Assembly (NCBI GenBank): GCA_958298945.1
Contig: OY282610.1
Location: 68,197,088-68,261,087 of the forward strand
DNA from: Atherix ibis
Lineage: Eukaryota > Arthropoda > Insecta > Diptera > Athericidae
DNA length: 64,000 bases
Direction of reading: 5' to 3'
In this document: in pieces, positions 1 to 15,300 of the stretch
Layout: each line of letters opens with the position of its first letter
Numbering within the stretch: the first letter of the stretch is position 1
The notes under the pieces: model-generated
Databases searched by the model: none
Seen by the model: only the letters and a program-made list of their open reading frames with translations
Told to the model about the DNA's origin: nothing
Program-made: the position numbers and the translations under genes

Positions 1-3000
1 TGATTTCTATTTGATTGAATTAAGCACGTTTAGAACCTCCTACAAAATTCGGCCTAATTCGTCCGGCACCCTTTCCCGCTTGTTCTTGGCAATATTGGTG
101 CTATGTTACCATCGCCTTTGCTTTTTTCTATTTTGGTTCTCCCGAAAACTGTTCCCATCCGATGATGTTCGTTCCAATCACGATATATATTACTTTATAC
201 ATTGTATTATGACGGGGTGGTTGGCAGGGAAGACGGGGCTTGAGAGGCAAGTCTTAGTTCTGTTGGGAAATTTATTAATATTTTTTTCTATAATTTAATT
301 TAAATTAAAAAATTTGTTTGAATAATTTTATTTGTAAAAAAGTTAATAGATTTTCGAACATGGAACAAAAAATATAGACAAGAAAATTGTTAAAAAAAAA
401 GAGAGAACAAATCAATATTATATAAAGTTTTCAAGAGAAATAATAATTTTTGTTTATTTTTGGGCTGCTATGATTTTCGAAAATCATTTTCGAACATCTT
501 TAAACAAATCATCAATATGAGAACTATATATTTTTTATGTTAGTTTGTTGCTTCTCTTTCATTTTGTTGCCTAAAAATAAAATTTCGAAAATTCCTAATC
601 ACATGCTTGTCTACATACATATGTAAAGTGTTTCTTCTATTTTTATATATGTATGCCTAGCAGAAAAATGTATTGATTTAAGAAAAATTTTCACAATATT
701 GAACGGACACACGTTCACACAAATGTTAATAATAAATTTGCATAGATTTAGTTTTCTTCTCATTATTTATTTTCATATCAAGACAATATTTTTTTTTGGC
801 TTAACAAATTATCATAGTTGAAAGTATACCACAAAAATTATAAATAGTTTTATTTATTCTAGTTCGTGTTCTCGTTATTTTTCGTCATGACTCTGTTCAC
901 TCCCTCTGCAACTGTTTGCTTATCGACTAAATTAGAGAGTACAAAAAAGAACCTATTAAAATTAAAAATATAAAAAAAAAATTTCTTCTTCTTAGTTTTG
1001 CCTAAGATTTTCAATTTTCATAACGCGTGATTAATTACATTTTAATGAGTTTGTAAAAACTTCTTGTAATCGATTCAATAGAATTGTGTACGCTCATGAT
1101 TAATCGATTAAAAACGATTAATTTTCATTTATTCTTATTCTTTAAAAAAAAAGGGCCCCTGGTTAAGGTGATGCTATGAAATTTTTGAAGAAAAATTTTC
1201 CTTTCGTTTAATTTTTCTTTAAACGAAAAAAAATTCTCTCAAATTTCTTACGATGAACATTTTCTAATCAAATAATTTTCAATGGATTTGAATTTCGAAT
1301 TAGAAAATTTCTAATCTGAAAAAAGACTATTTAAACTGTATTCTCACATCTTTTTTTCACATTAAATAAAATGTCGAACAAAGTTATTGGATTTTTGAAA
1401 TTTCGAAATTCAAATATTTTCGAATTTGAACAATTAATTAAAATTTCGAACAAAGTTATTGCTTGCATCTTTGAAATTTCGAAATTCAAATATAAAACAA
1501 AAAAAAATATTTCTACTTCGAAAAAGTTTGCAACACAAAATTTCGAAAAAAACACATTTTTCCAGTTTTTAAAAAAATAATAATATTTCTAATTTGGTAC
1601 AATACAATTTCGAATTAGTTAATATCGAATAAGAATAGACTTCTATAATTTCGAATAAAGAATATTGATGTGGGGGTGTTTTCCAGGAGCTTTCAAAAAT
1701 AAAACAAAATGTAAATTTAGAAATTTATAAAAGGAACTATTTTCAGTATTTTTAAATTATGAAAGTTTTAATTTGCTACTATTTGCATTCCCCCCTCTCC
1801 CCTTACCACCTAGCCTCTCTTGACATTTTGTATTTGATCAGAATATTTCGTTATAATCGCTTAGTTTAGATTATGTCGAAAGATTTCCTTTAAAAAAAAT
1901 AATAGAAAACTAGGAAAAATGGAGCAAATCAAATTATTTCATAATATTTACTACTAGAAAAACTGAAAAATAAATCACATCCAAAGTAGAATAATATATA
2001 ATTCGAAATTAATAATAAAAGTCATGTGTCAGTTGATATTTAAAAATCAAAAACTACTTCTCAATGCCACCGCACAAAAGCAACAATTTCAAATTACTGC
2101 CTCAACGGCTGCATTTATACAAACAAGCATGTAACTACCAATAAAGACATATTATCACTTCTTGTGCATGTCTCTTCGAATATTTTCATAATTATTTTAA
2201 ACAAAGTTTTTTCTCAACATTTTATTATATTTTGACATTTTTGTCATTCGATGTTTGTCATCTAAAAAGAAAGAGGTGAAGCAGAGAGAACTGGTCATCT
2301 CTGACCATTTACTTATTCACCTCAATTAGTAGCATGTGTTGTGATCTATTAATAAAAAAAAAATGTCTATCAGAAAATATTCAATATTATTTTTCTTGTG
2401 TCTTTTTTATTTTATTTAATAAAAAAAAATTATGAAAATATAGATGGCAGCACATGTGTGTTTTTTTTTAAATTTTCTTAGAGAGTGAATGTTTGGTTGT
2501 TGTGGGTGCGCTGAGGTAGAGGAGATTAAATTGACCTTAAAGATTTTTTTTAATTTCTATTATTAAATTCTATAAAACAAAAATACTAAATAATCAAATA
2601 TTATTGAAATTATGATCCAATAAAAAAATTTTTTTTTGAGAACAAACTAAGTGAAAATCCAAAATAAAAACATTTGAAAATTATCGAAAATATTTCATTT
2701 AAAACGAAACAAAACACTTAAAAATCTCAGTTTCAAAGAATATCATATTAAAACAAATGAACAAGATTAAATTGAATAAAAAATAAACTTTTAAACATAA
2801 AATTTAAAAAATAAAAACATTTTAATGAAAATATTAATAAAATTCTAATAACATTTTTTATTATTGAAAAAAATGTACTAGATTTTTTTCAATAATAAAA
2901 AATACAAATAAAAAAATATCATAACAATAATAATAATAATAATAATACCAAATATTAAATGTTTTTTTTATACAATAACAAATTTTTTTCCAAAAAAAAA

Positions 3001-3273
3001 AAATTATAATAAATTTATGTTTTTTTTTGTATATTCAACAAAAAAACAAAAAAAAATTGCAAAAAAATAGTGGATAATAACGAAGGAGCACCGGAAATTC
3101 CTGGAAGTCTAATATAATTGTACGCACATATACATATACATAAATAAAGAGAGTATCCTCTTTCCGATAAAGAGAAAAGTTTTTACAAAGAACCCAACAA
3201 AAACCAAACGATCGACAAAGAAAATTATAACATTTTTTCCAATTAAATAAGTCAAAAATATTAAATTGTGAAA
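1..3273. other. upstream flank and 5' UTR of Actn
   Basis: This stretch is strongly AT-rich, with homopolymer runs and short TTCGAA-rich repeats (about 1270-1640). I recognise no protein domain, RNA gene or clear core promoter in it. The part just before the Actn start must include 5' UTR. An in-frame TAA at 3262-3264 closes the frame 9 bases before the first ATG, so the coding region does not extend upstream without splicing. Whether a further non-coding first exon lies in or beyond this stretch cannot be told from sequence alone. Confidence 0.5.
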
Positions 3274-3387
3274 ATGATGATGGAGAACGGACTCTCCATG
3301 GAGTATGGTGACGGATACATGGAACAGGAAGAAGAATGGGAGCGAGAGGGATTGCTTGACCCAGCGTGGGAGAAGCAGCAAAAGAAG
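3274..3387 (+). CDS. Actn: Actn exon 1, N-terminal tail
   Basis: Thirty-eight codons, ending in phase 0 at a strong donor (AAG|gtgagt). The frame opens with three consecutive ATGs (3274, 3277, 3280). I take the first because an in-frame TAA lies just upstream and the AAA before it is a good insect start context. The peptide is rich in Glu, Met and Tyr ([20 protein letters not shown]) and ends in [10 protein letters not shown], which leads into the first CH domain encoded 25 kb away. This tail is typical of insect alpha-actinin and lies outside the folded actin-binding domain. Confidence 0.95.
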
Positions 3388-6300
3388 GTGAGTTAAAAAT
3401 TTAATCATATTTTATTCGATTGTCCTTCTAACGTATTTTTTAAAAAAAATTATTTCTCCAGAGACTGAATTTTGAAAATCGAAATTCGTGTATCCTTTTA
3501 TAAAAGAAATGTTGATTATCTGAATTTCGAAATTCGTCTATTCTAAAATCAATCTGATGGTGAGTTGTGCTACTGTTTACTCAATTAGCCGCTATTTCTG
3601 TCAGTCTCTTTTCGAGAGACTGAATTTCGAAATTTGAAATTCGTGTATACTTTTATAAAAGAAATGTTGATTATCTGAATTTCCTGAAATCCTTCAATTC
3701 GAAATTCGTTTATCCTTTGTATAAAAGAAATGTTGATTATCTGAATTTCGAAATTCGTCTATTCTAAAATCAATCTGATGGTGATTTGTGCTACTGTTTA
3801 CTCAATTAGCCGCTATTTCTGGTGGATTGGTATCCTTTTTTTTAATTCTTGTCATATAATTTATAGAATTTCTTTTATTTTTCTTATTGTTTTTTTTTGC
3901 TGTTGCATAAAACAAATTCTCAAATTTGTATTTTTTGCTTCTTTTTTTTGGCATCCGAAATTTTTTGATTGTCAATAATTGCAAAAAAAACAACCTGAAA
4001 CGAAAACGAAAATAAAATCACATTATTGCACTACTACAGTGACATCTATCGGGGTGCGTATTTACCAGTCGCCTTTTTTTTGCCTGCATGTATTTTCTTT
4101 TCTGTATAAGTTAAAGTTGGCTGCGTTTAGACAATACGCGATGAGAACCAGTATGTATGTTGTACGTAATTGCCACATTACGGAAATAAATATTATATAA
4201 CTTGTCAGTGTAGAATTTATTTATTTGGTTTCCATTTAAATTCGGATTGAAATTTGATATTCTCGTAAAATAATGATTTTTCTACTGCATCTGAAGAATT
4301 TCTTTAAGTCCTTCGTCCAGCATCTGCGCCATTTGCTTTTGATTTTTTAAACTTATTAATATGTATTAAATGACAATATATGGATAGTAAAAAAGATGAA
4401 GTAATTTTTTATGGTTTAGTAAAAGAGTAAAATGTGGAAAATGTCAAATATGTCAATCCAAAATGAAAGCAAATAGAAGAAAAAAAAGTTCGTTATGTGC
4501 ACCTGACCTCTAAAATATTCATCTTATAATTGGTTAAGAAGCGTTTATTTTTATTTGAAGGCAGATTCCCAATGACATTTATTCATATACGAATATTGTT
4601 TACCACCATGACCTTGAGACAATTTTCGAAAAATCATTTCAGCTTTCCACTTGTTTTTGTTCTTGTTTTTTTCCCCCATTAATATTGTAGATCATCAGAT
4701 ATCAGATAATCTATAATTTTGTAACTTTGTTTTTAGAAAATATTAAAATTTTCTATGAAAGAGAATTAAACGTTTATGACATGACCCAAAAAAACACAAA
4801 TTAATCAGATTCAGAAAAAAAAGAAGAAAAACCTGAAAAAATATTAAATTGAAACTAAATCAAACCAAACCAAAGCTAAATTGCAATGAACTAAATTTCT
4901 TTCTCATAACCTAACCTAACCTCCTTTTTCTTTCTCTTTTTAGTTTTACATTTTTTCTTTTCTCTCTCTATCTCTCTGTCTCTCTCCCTCTCTCTATCTC
5001 TCTCTCTGTCTATTTTCGCCTTTGTTCATTTAATTTCTATATGTGAATTAATATGATCAAAAAAAAAATATAAAAAAAAAAGAAGAAACATTTTCTTATG
5101 TCGATGGATAATTGGCTTGTCAGTGGTTTTCTCTTTTCATATCTGTCCCGAAAATCAATGGAAAAGCGAGCATAAAAAAGCCAAATTCCGCTAAAAAAAA
5201 TTACTTCTTTTAAAAAAAAAACCAATCAAATCAATAATAAAAGTAAAAAAAAAAATCAAATATACTAAGTAACTTAACGAAAATTAAATTTCTTTAAAAA
5301 TGTGATAATTTTGAAATGTCAAAATGGCCATCGTAAATATTTCATAAAAACCCATATAATTATTTAAAAGTTAATTTTCAATTATATTTGTTTAAATTTC
5401 ATATATCAAAAACAATTTAAGAAAAGGAAGAAAAAGTATTTATTCCTCATAACTTATGTGTTTAAATAAAATGATTTCGATATCATAGAGAAACTTTACA
5501 CAAGAGCCGTAGCAGCAGCGCCATTAGTTGACAGGGACGATAAGTGTTACTAAGAAAAAAAAATTAAATTGACAACGTGTGCGTCCTTATCGATGTGTCA
5601 TTATTGTTGATAACACTTTTCCTTCTTCCTTTGTTATCCACAGTTTTACAAGTTACTTGTCATTTTTTCTAGTTTATATTTGCTCAACTGTCCCGTTCGG
5701 TCATATTTGAACGTATACGTTTACTAGAAGAATAGCCTCCAATTACTTATGATATGATAGGAATCACAAAAATTCACTTATCTTTGATGAGTATATGTAT
5801 ACGCGGAGAAACGCTCATGCGCATCAGTGGGGATTTCTTGGTACTATGAATCTTTGAGAATACAATTTGAACAGAAGCAAAACTATTAAAATGAGTATTA
5901 TTTTTAGATAAACGAAAAATAAAATCGACAAAAAGACAGTCGAAAAAAAAATTAAAACTAACGAAATAAAATCTTTCACTAGTTCTGAAAATAGTCTCTT
6001 GGTGATATGCTATTTTTGTTGTTTTTTTTTCCGCCAATCTTATTTTATTTTATAGAATTTTATAATATTTTCATTAATTTTTTCTTAAATTTTTCTTTCT
6101 TCTTTACTTACGATTAGTAAAAAAAACTTTTAGTTTTTTCTATGATAAAAGTTAGTTTGGGAGAGAAATAAAAGTAGCGGCCAGCAATAAAGTAGTTTAA
6201 AGGTGGTGGCGGAAGGTGGCAATGTCGGCGTTTTAATTAGGAAAATTAGTTAAAATTACAAATTTTCTAAGCGTACAAATTACAACTAATACAACCATTT

Positions 6301-9300
6301 TTATTTTTGGCTTGGTTTTTTTATGGACCTTTTTTTTCTCGTGTCGATTCATTTTTGCTCTTTCTTCGTTTATTCCGTTTTTAAGTATTCCATCTTCTCA
6401 TATTCTTCGGGATCTTCCTTTTTGGAGTTTTCGTGCTGCTGTAATTTTCGAGATTTTCTTTTCCTTTTTCGAATTTTTGCTCTTTTCTCCTTTTTTGAGT
6501 TTATTCTTTTTTCCTTTTCTTCCAGTTTCGTCTTCTCTTATTTTTTGGGTTTGTTAATTTTTTCTAAGAAATTCATACTTTTTACAAGTTTCGAATTTCT
6601 TCTCTCATTCGATTTTTCGGGTTTCGTGTTCTCGTATTTTTTGGGCAGCTTCCTTTTCGCAGATTTTCGTGTTCCTTTAAATCGAAGAGTTTTTTTCACC
6701 TTCAATTTTTCGGGTTATTTCCTTTATCAAAGTTTTCGTGCGATTTCACCTTCAATTTTTCGGGTTATTTCCTTTATCGAAGTTTTCGTGCTTTTTATAA
6801 TTTTCGAGTTTCTTCTCTCATTACATTTTTCGGATTTCGTTTTCTCCTATTTTCGTTCAGTTTCCTTTTTGCAGATTTTCGTGCGTCTTTCAATCGAAGA
6901 GTTTTTTTCACCTTCAATTTTTCGGGTTATTTCCTTTATCAAAGTTTTCGTGCTTTTTCACTTTCAATTTTTCGGGCTATCTCCTTTACCAAAGTTTTCG
7001 TGCTTTTTATAATTTTTGGAGTTTCTTTTCTCATTTGAATTGTAGGGTTTCGTGTTCTCCTATTTTTCGGGTATTTTCCTTATCGCAGATTTTCGTGCTT
7101 CTTTCTATCTAAAAGTTTTTTCACCTTCAATTGTTCGGCTTATCTTCTTTACCAAAGTTTTCGTACTTTTTATAATTTTCGAGTTTCTTTTTTTAACCGT
7201 TCGTGTTCTCCTATTTTTCGGGCAGCTTCCTTTTTGAATATTTTCGTGCTTCTTTCAATCAAAGAGTTTTTTTCACCTTCAATTTTTCGGATTATTTCCT
7301 TTATCAGTTTTCGTGCTTTTTATAATTTTCGAGTTTCTTCTCTCATTACATTTTTCGGATTTCGTCTTCTACGGTTTTTCGGGCTTCTTCACAGTCGCAA
7401 GTTCTTTCAATTTAAGTTTTTTAACCTTCTATCTTTCGAGTTTCTTATTTTGTTTCGTCTTCTACTATTTTTCGGGCAACATTTTGCTGAGTTTTGGTGT
7501 TTTTTTTATTGTATTTTTCGAGTTTCTTCCCTGAAAAGATCTTTTCGGGTGTCATATTTTCCCATTTTTTTTAGGTTTTTTTCCTTTTCGCAAATTTCTG
7601 TGCTCTTTCTAATTTTCCATTTTTTTTAGCAATTTCGTCTTTTTCTACTGATCGAATTTCCTATTTTTCGAGTTTCTTGTTCCTTGCTCCTGCTTCAGTT
7701 TTGTCTCATAATATTTGGATTTTCTCTTTAACAATCGAATATTTTCTCCAATCTCGACAATTTTGTTTCCGTTTAGATAATTTGTGACAGTTACCTTCCC
7801 ATCGTCTTTTTCGCTTTTTTTTGTTTATTTTTTAATTCTCAACTTGCTTTTTTCCTATTAAAATTTATTTTTATAATTTTTACTTTTATTTCTTGTATTA
7901 TTAACAATGTACATAATTTTTTCTTAGAGATCATTTTCACCAAATCAATTGATAAAATAAATTCTTTGCCAGTAAATAGGATGGTTATGCTCTATTAATA
8001 ACATATCGACCTACACGTACACATGGACTTGTATTTGTTTTTGCTTCTATAGATGTGTGTGTGTGCGTGTGTGCAGATTTTTCTTATCGTTTATTAGATT
8101 TTTCTCCATTCGATTTTCACTATATTTCGTTAAAACGTTTGCATTCTATTTTAATATTATTTTGATTTGTGTTAATTGAGGTTATGCTTTTCAAAAAAAA
8201 AAAAGTGAGGTTAGAAGTGAAAAATGCTCGGTGAGGTGAATTTTTCCTCGCTTTAGCTAATTTCAATCAAAATTTAGTTTTATTATGGATATCTGCCTTA
8301 TGATTATTAATATTTAAATAAAATGTTTGCCCAGAATTAAAATAGGTTTTCACTTTTCTGTTGAGCGGTTCCTTCGCCTATCAGGTGCCCAGAAGTTTTC
8401 TTCTTCTTATAAATCAGTCAATTTCTAATTAATTTATTTTCAACTCTTTTTTTTACTCATATAATCTAGGATTTGTTTTTTTTTTAAAGTAGAAAAGCTT
8501 ATGTACACTTTTTCAGATCAGACAATATATGCACAATTTGCGTGTGTTTATTGCATTGACGAATTAGATTGGTTTTTGTATGAAATCGTTTGAGATTCGG
8601 CGCTTTTGTAATAATCTGACTTGAGTGGTGGTGGTGTTGTATAATTTTTCAAATTTCGCCAACTCGGCTAAGTAAGAAATTTAATTTTAGAATTAGGAAT
8701 TTTTGAAATTATTTAGTCTTTCGTAATATTTGGTGGATACGATAAATAAACTATGTTTGGCGGGCGGCAAACTTACCAATACCAATAAGAAAAATGATAA
8801 TTTTTTTTTCATCGTTTTTTTTTCTTCTGGCTTTTGCAATAGTATTTAGCCCGAAATTAGTATAGAGTAAAATAAATATTCAACCTACTCTATTCGTCCT
8901 CTAACCCCTATGGACTAGGTCCCGCCTTAGCCACCCTTTTTACTCCATTCTATATGATCAGTTGTGAGTATTCCTGACAGGGGAGAAAGAGGTAGTTTGA
9001 TTCGAAGAGATTAAGTTGAAATTTTACTATTTAAATTCGAATATGTGCTGAATAAAATTTTTCAACATATTCAAATTATAGTAGCGGCGATATTGGAAGT
9101 TGGTGTGTGTGTGTATGCTTGTTCCGGGCGGATGTGTGTTTGGTTTGTTTCGTAGTATGTGTGAGTTTTCGTTAAAAATATTTCTAGATACGATTCGATA
9201 ATCAATTTACCACAGAATCAGTTTATTTTTAGCTCGTTTTTTTTTGGCAGAGCCCCCTCCCGCCCTATTTTGTATTGCCAACCAAATTTATCTGTCTCTA

Positions 9301-12300
9301 TCAAAGTCCAAAGCCTTTTTCTTTACTTTACTCTCAAACACTAGTCTTTCCAATAATTTTCCGATGTTGGAGAATAATGCCGCCGCCATTCGATCTTTGA
9401 TCAAGTTTAATGAATCGATTTGTAATTTTGAAAACGAAGGGCGGCAGGCACATTATGTGTACATTCTTTGAAAAATCAGAACAGCAAATTCTGGGTTATT
9501 TTTAGGTCGTTGTTCTTTTTTTTCGGGTCTTTTTGTTTGTCACGATTTATGCACTTCTAATGTCTCTATAATCTTTTGTAATAAAATGAATTTTCCTTAT
9601 CTTATCAAATGCACACGAATAGACATTTTGGACAGTAATTTTTCCGCCTATATCATAATCAAAAAATTTAATAGTAAAAAAAAATTAAATTAAAAGAATT
9701 CTTTCCTGAGAAAATAAATCTAACCAAAAATTTCCACAGACTATATTCGTAAATTGTTGCTTTATACGCTATTTAAACATATTTACATATTTACTAGATT
9801 TTATCTAACAATAATGGGTACTGTTGAACACGGTTGCCATTAATCAAAAAATATTAAATTTAAAACAAAAATGCTAGCTTTTGTATTAGAAAAAAAGAAT
9901 AATTCAAATTTCTGTTATTGCGGCAGCAACAGTAGTTACTGTTTTTGGCATTGTTGCAGGAATAGCAGTAATTGTTGTTAACTTTTTAAACTAAATTTAT
10001 TAATTTTTTATTCTTTTCTTTATAAAATACTAAATGAACTTCGATTTGGTTTAATAAAATTTACTTTATATTTAATAATAATTCATTATTGCAGCATAGA
10101 GAAATTTATTAACAATAATAATAATTATCATTTCTATTATTATTAATACACCATATTTTTGTGTCAATTCAAATGTTAGATAATTGAATTGTAGAATTGC
10201 AATAATTTTTGAAATTGTATTTATTTGTTATTGAATATTGCAGTAATTTTTTTAAAGGATTTTTCCGACAACAGTTAAACTCCTTACTGCAGCTGAATTA
10301 TTTTCTCCTGAAATTTAAATTAAACTATAATATTTTCTTTATTATCATTATTAGTGGAAGTGCAATAATTTTTTGAGGCATTTTCTTTGTAAAAAAAAAG
10401 AGAACATTTTATTTTTAATATTATTTTAACAGCAACAATTTTGTAAGTATTATTCTATCAGAATGTTAATATCATATTTTATTGCTATTATTTAATAAAT
10501 ATTATAAATTCGTTAATAGTTATTATTATTGCAGTACTATTTTGACTGTCGTTTGTAAAAAAATACGTTCAATTAATAAAATAAAAAACAAGTAATTTCG
10601 TTACAATTAAACTGTTATAATTTTCAATTTAAACTGCGAGAATTTGTATATTATATTAAAATATCTAAAATTTCAACTATTATGGTGATAATGTTCCTTT
10701 TTAATAATTGCAGTAATTTTTTGGAGATTAAATGTAAAAATGTCAACTGTAAATTTTGTATTTTGTAGAAAAACTTTTAAAATTTCTATTTTAAAAGTTT
10801 TTCTACAAAATACAAAATTTTTAGTAAGTGCAGTAATTTTTTGGAAATTACATTGAAAAATTTGAGCTGCTAGAATTTGTATTTTGTGGGAAAACTTCTT
10901 AAATTTATAGTAGAATTGTGATAATATCCCATTTTAATGACTGCAATTATTTTTCAGAAATTACATTGAATAATTTGAACTGCTAGAATTTGTATTTTGT
11001 TCGAAAACTACTAAAATTTCTAGTAGAATTGTGATAATATCCCATTTTAATAATTGAAGTAATTTTTTGGAGATTAAATTTGAAAAAGTGAACTGCTATA
11101 ATTTGTATTTTATGGAAAAACTTCTAAAATTGCTAGTAGAATTGTTAAAATGCTCCTTTTCAATAATTGCAATAATTTTTCGCAAAAATGTGAGCTGCTA
11201 CAATTTGTATTTTATGGGAAAACTACTAAAATTGCTAGTAGAATTGTGAAAATATTACTTTTCAATAATTGTAATAATTTTTTGGAGATTAAATTTAAAA
11301 ATATGAACTGCTATAATGTGTATTTTATGGGAAAACTTCTAAAATTTCTAGTAGAATTGTTGAAATGCTCCTTTTTAATAATTCGAATAATTTTTCACAA
11401 AAATTTGAGCTACTATAATTTGTATTTTATGGGAAAACTTCTAAAATTTCTAGTAGAATTGTCAAAATGCTCCTTTTCAGTAATTGCAATAATTTTTTGG
11501 AAATTATATTGAAAGATTTGAACTGCTATAATTTTTATTTTGTAGAAAAATTTTATACATAAAACTTCTAGTAGAATTGTGATAATATTCCGTTTCAATA
11601 ATTACAGTAATTTTTTTTTGTGAACTGCTATAGTTTGTAGTTTGTACGAAAATATCTAAAATATCTACTATTACGGTGATATCGTTCCGTTTCAATGACT
11701 GCAGTAATTTTTTGGAAATTATATTGAAAAATTTGAACTGCTAGAATTTGTATTTTATACTAAAATTTCTACTTTAATGGTAATAATATTGCTTTTTAAT
11801 AAGTGCAGTAATTTTTTCCAGATTCTATTTAAACTTCTGTAATAATTTACATATAACTACAATTATAAATTATTATAATATTCAATAGATATTGATATCT
11901 ATTTGCCATTGTTTTTAGAGTAGTTGATTATTCCCATAGGCGGTATTTATAGATTTTGGAAGTGAATACTGAAGAGAATTGAATGTTATAACGTAAATTT
12001 AGTTGAAAGTAAAGAGAAAAACTAACTCAACTTGGATTATTTGTACAAATTTCATCAAATCTTCCAGAATAATTTTCATTTTGTTTACAATATTCTTTTT
12101 TTCCCCTTTCGAAGATTTTATTTATTTTTGTTTCCTTGTAAACTTTCGTTCAAATATTAACGAACACCATTTTAATGGTTGGAATTTACTATTCAAATAG
12201 TTTACATTAAAATAATTTTCATTTTACTGATTTTCCAAAAATCAAATTCTTTTTTTAAACATTTTTGTATGTCCCCGTTTCAGTCTAAAAGCTCCTCATT

Positions 12301-15300
12301 CTGGACCATACTTATTATTCTCACGTCATGGCGTTATTGAAGTTTTCAATCCTAAACAAGAAGACTAGCAAAAATTGCAGGCCATACGATCATAGAAATA
12401 ATACAAGAATCAAAAATATGTAAATTGAAATATTTAAAAAAAACTATCTTATCTATTTTCGAAAAGAAAATATTTGCATTTTTTTTCTTATCGTTAAGGA
12501 AATTTTTTTTTTGATTATTTCGGTTCCGATGGAGAAAAAACTATTTAAAATTATTCATCGATTGTTTATGAATTTCAAATATTGCATAATATTGTATTTT
12601 TACGTTTTGTATCATACCATATTTAATTTATGCAACAATTTTCTTCTCCATAAATCGAAACAGTTGGAAATGAGACCAGATAAAAAATCATTCGAATTAA
12701 ATGAAATAAAGAGGAAAAGTGTATGGTCTCCGTCTCACTTCACATTCTCTGGTATTATTAATAAACTGATTTCACATAAATAAATGGAAAGGAGAAGGCA
12801 AAAAAAACAACGAATAAATAAACGTCGGTATAGGAAATAACTTTTATAGGAATCTGAGTACAGAGAAGCTGGTCTCTAGTTCTATATTTAACCGTACGTA
12901 CGGAATTCAATCGAATTCTTTTAAGATTACGCCTTCCGTATTTTTAATATTCATTTTTTTGGTGTCTCATATTTTTTTCGTATTCTCATTATGACTCTTA
13001 TATAAATCAAAAAATAATTTGTTTCATAATGAGAAGAAGCCATTTTTCATGTTGGATTTTTGTTGATGAAAGAACAAAAAAAAAACAATTTACCAAAAAC
13101 TGCAAGTATTTTTAGCAAGTCGTGAAAAGTATTAGAATTATTGCAGTTTTATTATTGTAATGTTATTTCTCTCTAAACATTTTTCTCAAATAATATACAA
13201 AAGTTTCTATTTGTTTGGCTTCTTTTTTCTTCACATTATCATGCAACGAAAATTTAAGAATATATTTTCCATATGACAGTTTATTATAGTTGTTCAGATA
13301 TATATTTTTATATATATAACAACAGAAACTGCCAAATGTACGAAGATAAAAGAATAATCAAAATTCAATTTCCTCAAATGAATAATCCATAATTTGCTTG
13401 CAGAAAAACCTTTTTCCTATAAATTCCAATTCAAATGCTTCCACTTCCTGTCAGACCTTCGGAATGTTCCTGTATTATCAAAATTTATCAAAAAACTTTG
13501 CAGAATATCAAAATTATTTTAAGATAAGATTTCCTATTGCATTATACGGTAGGTTTCTACTAGTATCCGTTAGGTGTGAATTTTTATAATTAGCCAAATT
13601 TATTTTTAAAAAAATTTGGTGACATTTAAATTATGAGAATTTATTGAAGAAAAAAACCTTTGCATAATATTAAAATCATTGCACAGTAAAAATTCATCCC
13701 TAGCGGATATTTTAGTAACTAACCGTATAATTGAATTTTGTCTTATTTTAAATTGGTTTTTTTATGGAACAATCAAAAACTTTGTTTTATCGAAGAAATT
13801 TTCTTTGTTTCATAATTTAAAAAAAAAACAGTTTTACTTGAACTTTACGCCAGCAAATATTTTTTTTTTTGCAATTAAAGCAGTCGAATAAGTAACAAAC
13901 GTTTTGTTTTTCTTTTCTTTTTTAATGCATTTTTCGAAATTTCGTTGATTATAAAAAATAAAAAGAAAATCATTTTCATTATAAATATACAAATTGTAGT
14001 TGCGAAAAATCATCTCTTTGAAATGAAGGGTGGCGCCACCGCATGTAATTCGGTTTTTTGAATTCGTATACGTACACGTGCAAAACTGGAAGAATTTTTT
14101 TACCGTCAATTATTGTGACAACATAAAAGTGATGAAAAATCATTTATCAATCCCTGTCTTCTTCCTCTACCGTTTCTTATGTAATATTATGACTTGAGAG
14201 AATATTATATTTTTGCCATTTTGATGCATTTCCGCAATTTTCGCATTCGGATGGAACAAAACAAAGTCATAATTACAAAATTGCATAGGTTAGCTTTACA
14301 CCATTCATATTATACCATTTTTGTAACACTTGTTTTACCACCTTTATTAATATGTATTGTTATTTGTTTTTACTATTCTATACATATTTTTATAATAGAA
14401 TGATAGAGGGCAGTAGAGTATAGGCACTACGTTGATTGGTCGGTGACAAACTGACATTGGGAAACGAAGGTAAAAAGTGATGGAAAAATATGCAAAATCG
14501 CAGAAAAGCTGTAATTTAGAATTTGTAGGGAGAAGAAACGGTGCGAAGAAGGGGATATTGTGTAATTATTTTGTTAGGAGAAACAAATGTCAACTGGGGC
14601 AAAAAAAAATATTTACAAAAGATATGAAAATTATTCATAATTAATTGTATTGGAGCTAACAAAGTGTGCGTATTCTCGGTTGTGGTATGAAAAATTGCAT
14701 AGAAAAACGTGAACAGAAGATTATAATCTAAAGGGAAGCTGGGGCTACAACTATAGACCTCATACAAACACATATAAATAACTATAAATAAATTATATAA
14801 TCGTGAATAATGGATTTTCTTCGTAGAAAATTGGAACTTTTTTTATAAAGGAGAAAAAAAAATTTCAATAAAATAAAAGTTTTTATTTTTAGAATTTCTT
14901 ATAAATATTATATTAGCTAGCAAAAATATTTGTAAAATCAAGAGAAAAAATATTTTCAATGTAGCATTAATAATTTGAAATTAAAAAAAAAATCCAATTA
15001 AAAGATTTTATGGCAAATTCTGGCATATTTTTTTCCCCCTATAAAATAATTGGGCTTGTATTATTTTTGACAGCTGCCATTTTCTTAGTTTTTTTTTGCC
15101 TTTGTTCATTTTGATCGAACAACGATTTCGTTAAGAATAGTTTTTGTCAAGTTCGTTAAGCATTTTTCCGTGTTTGTCTCTTTCTAATTTGCCTTTTCGA
15201 TCAGTTAAAAATAAACTTTTCGAAGAGGTTTTTTTGTTTTTCTTCTGTCTCGAATAGATTTTTTGCGCCCATTTCTTCTTTTCGTTTATTTCTATTTTTG

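Noticed and set aside
11..298. 95-codon frame at the window start
   Set aside because: No in-frame ATG at its start that I can support, no domain, and no clear splice signals.
6312..7629. Long + strand open frames (up to 229 codons)
   Set aside because: Phe/Ser/Leu-rich translation of a T-rich repeat array; several frames are open simultaneously, with no domain.
11067..11695. Frames over the 11-kb array
   Set aside because: Repeated peptides simply mirror the ~115-base DNA monomers.
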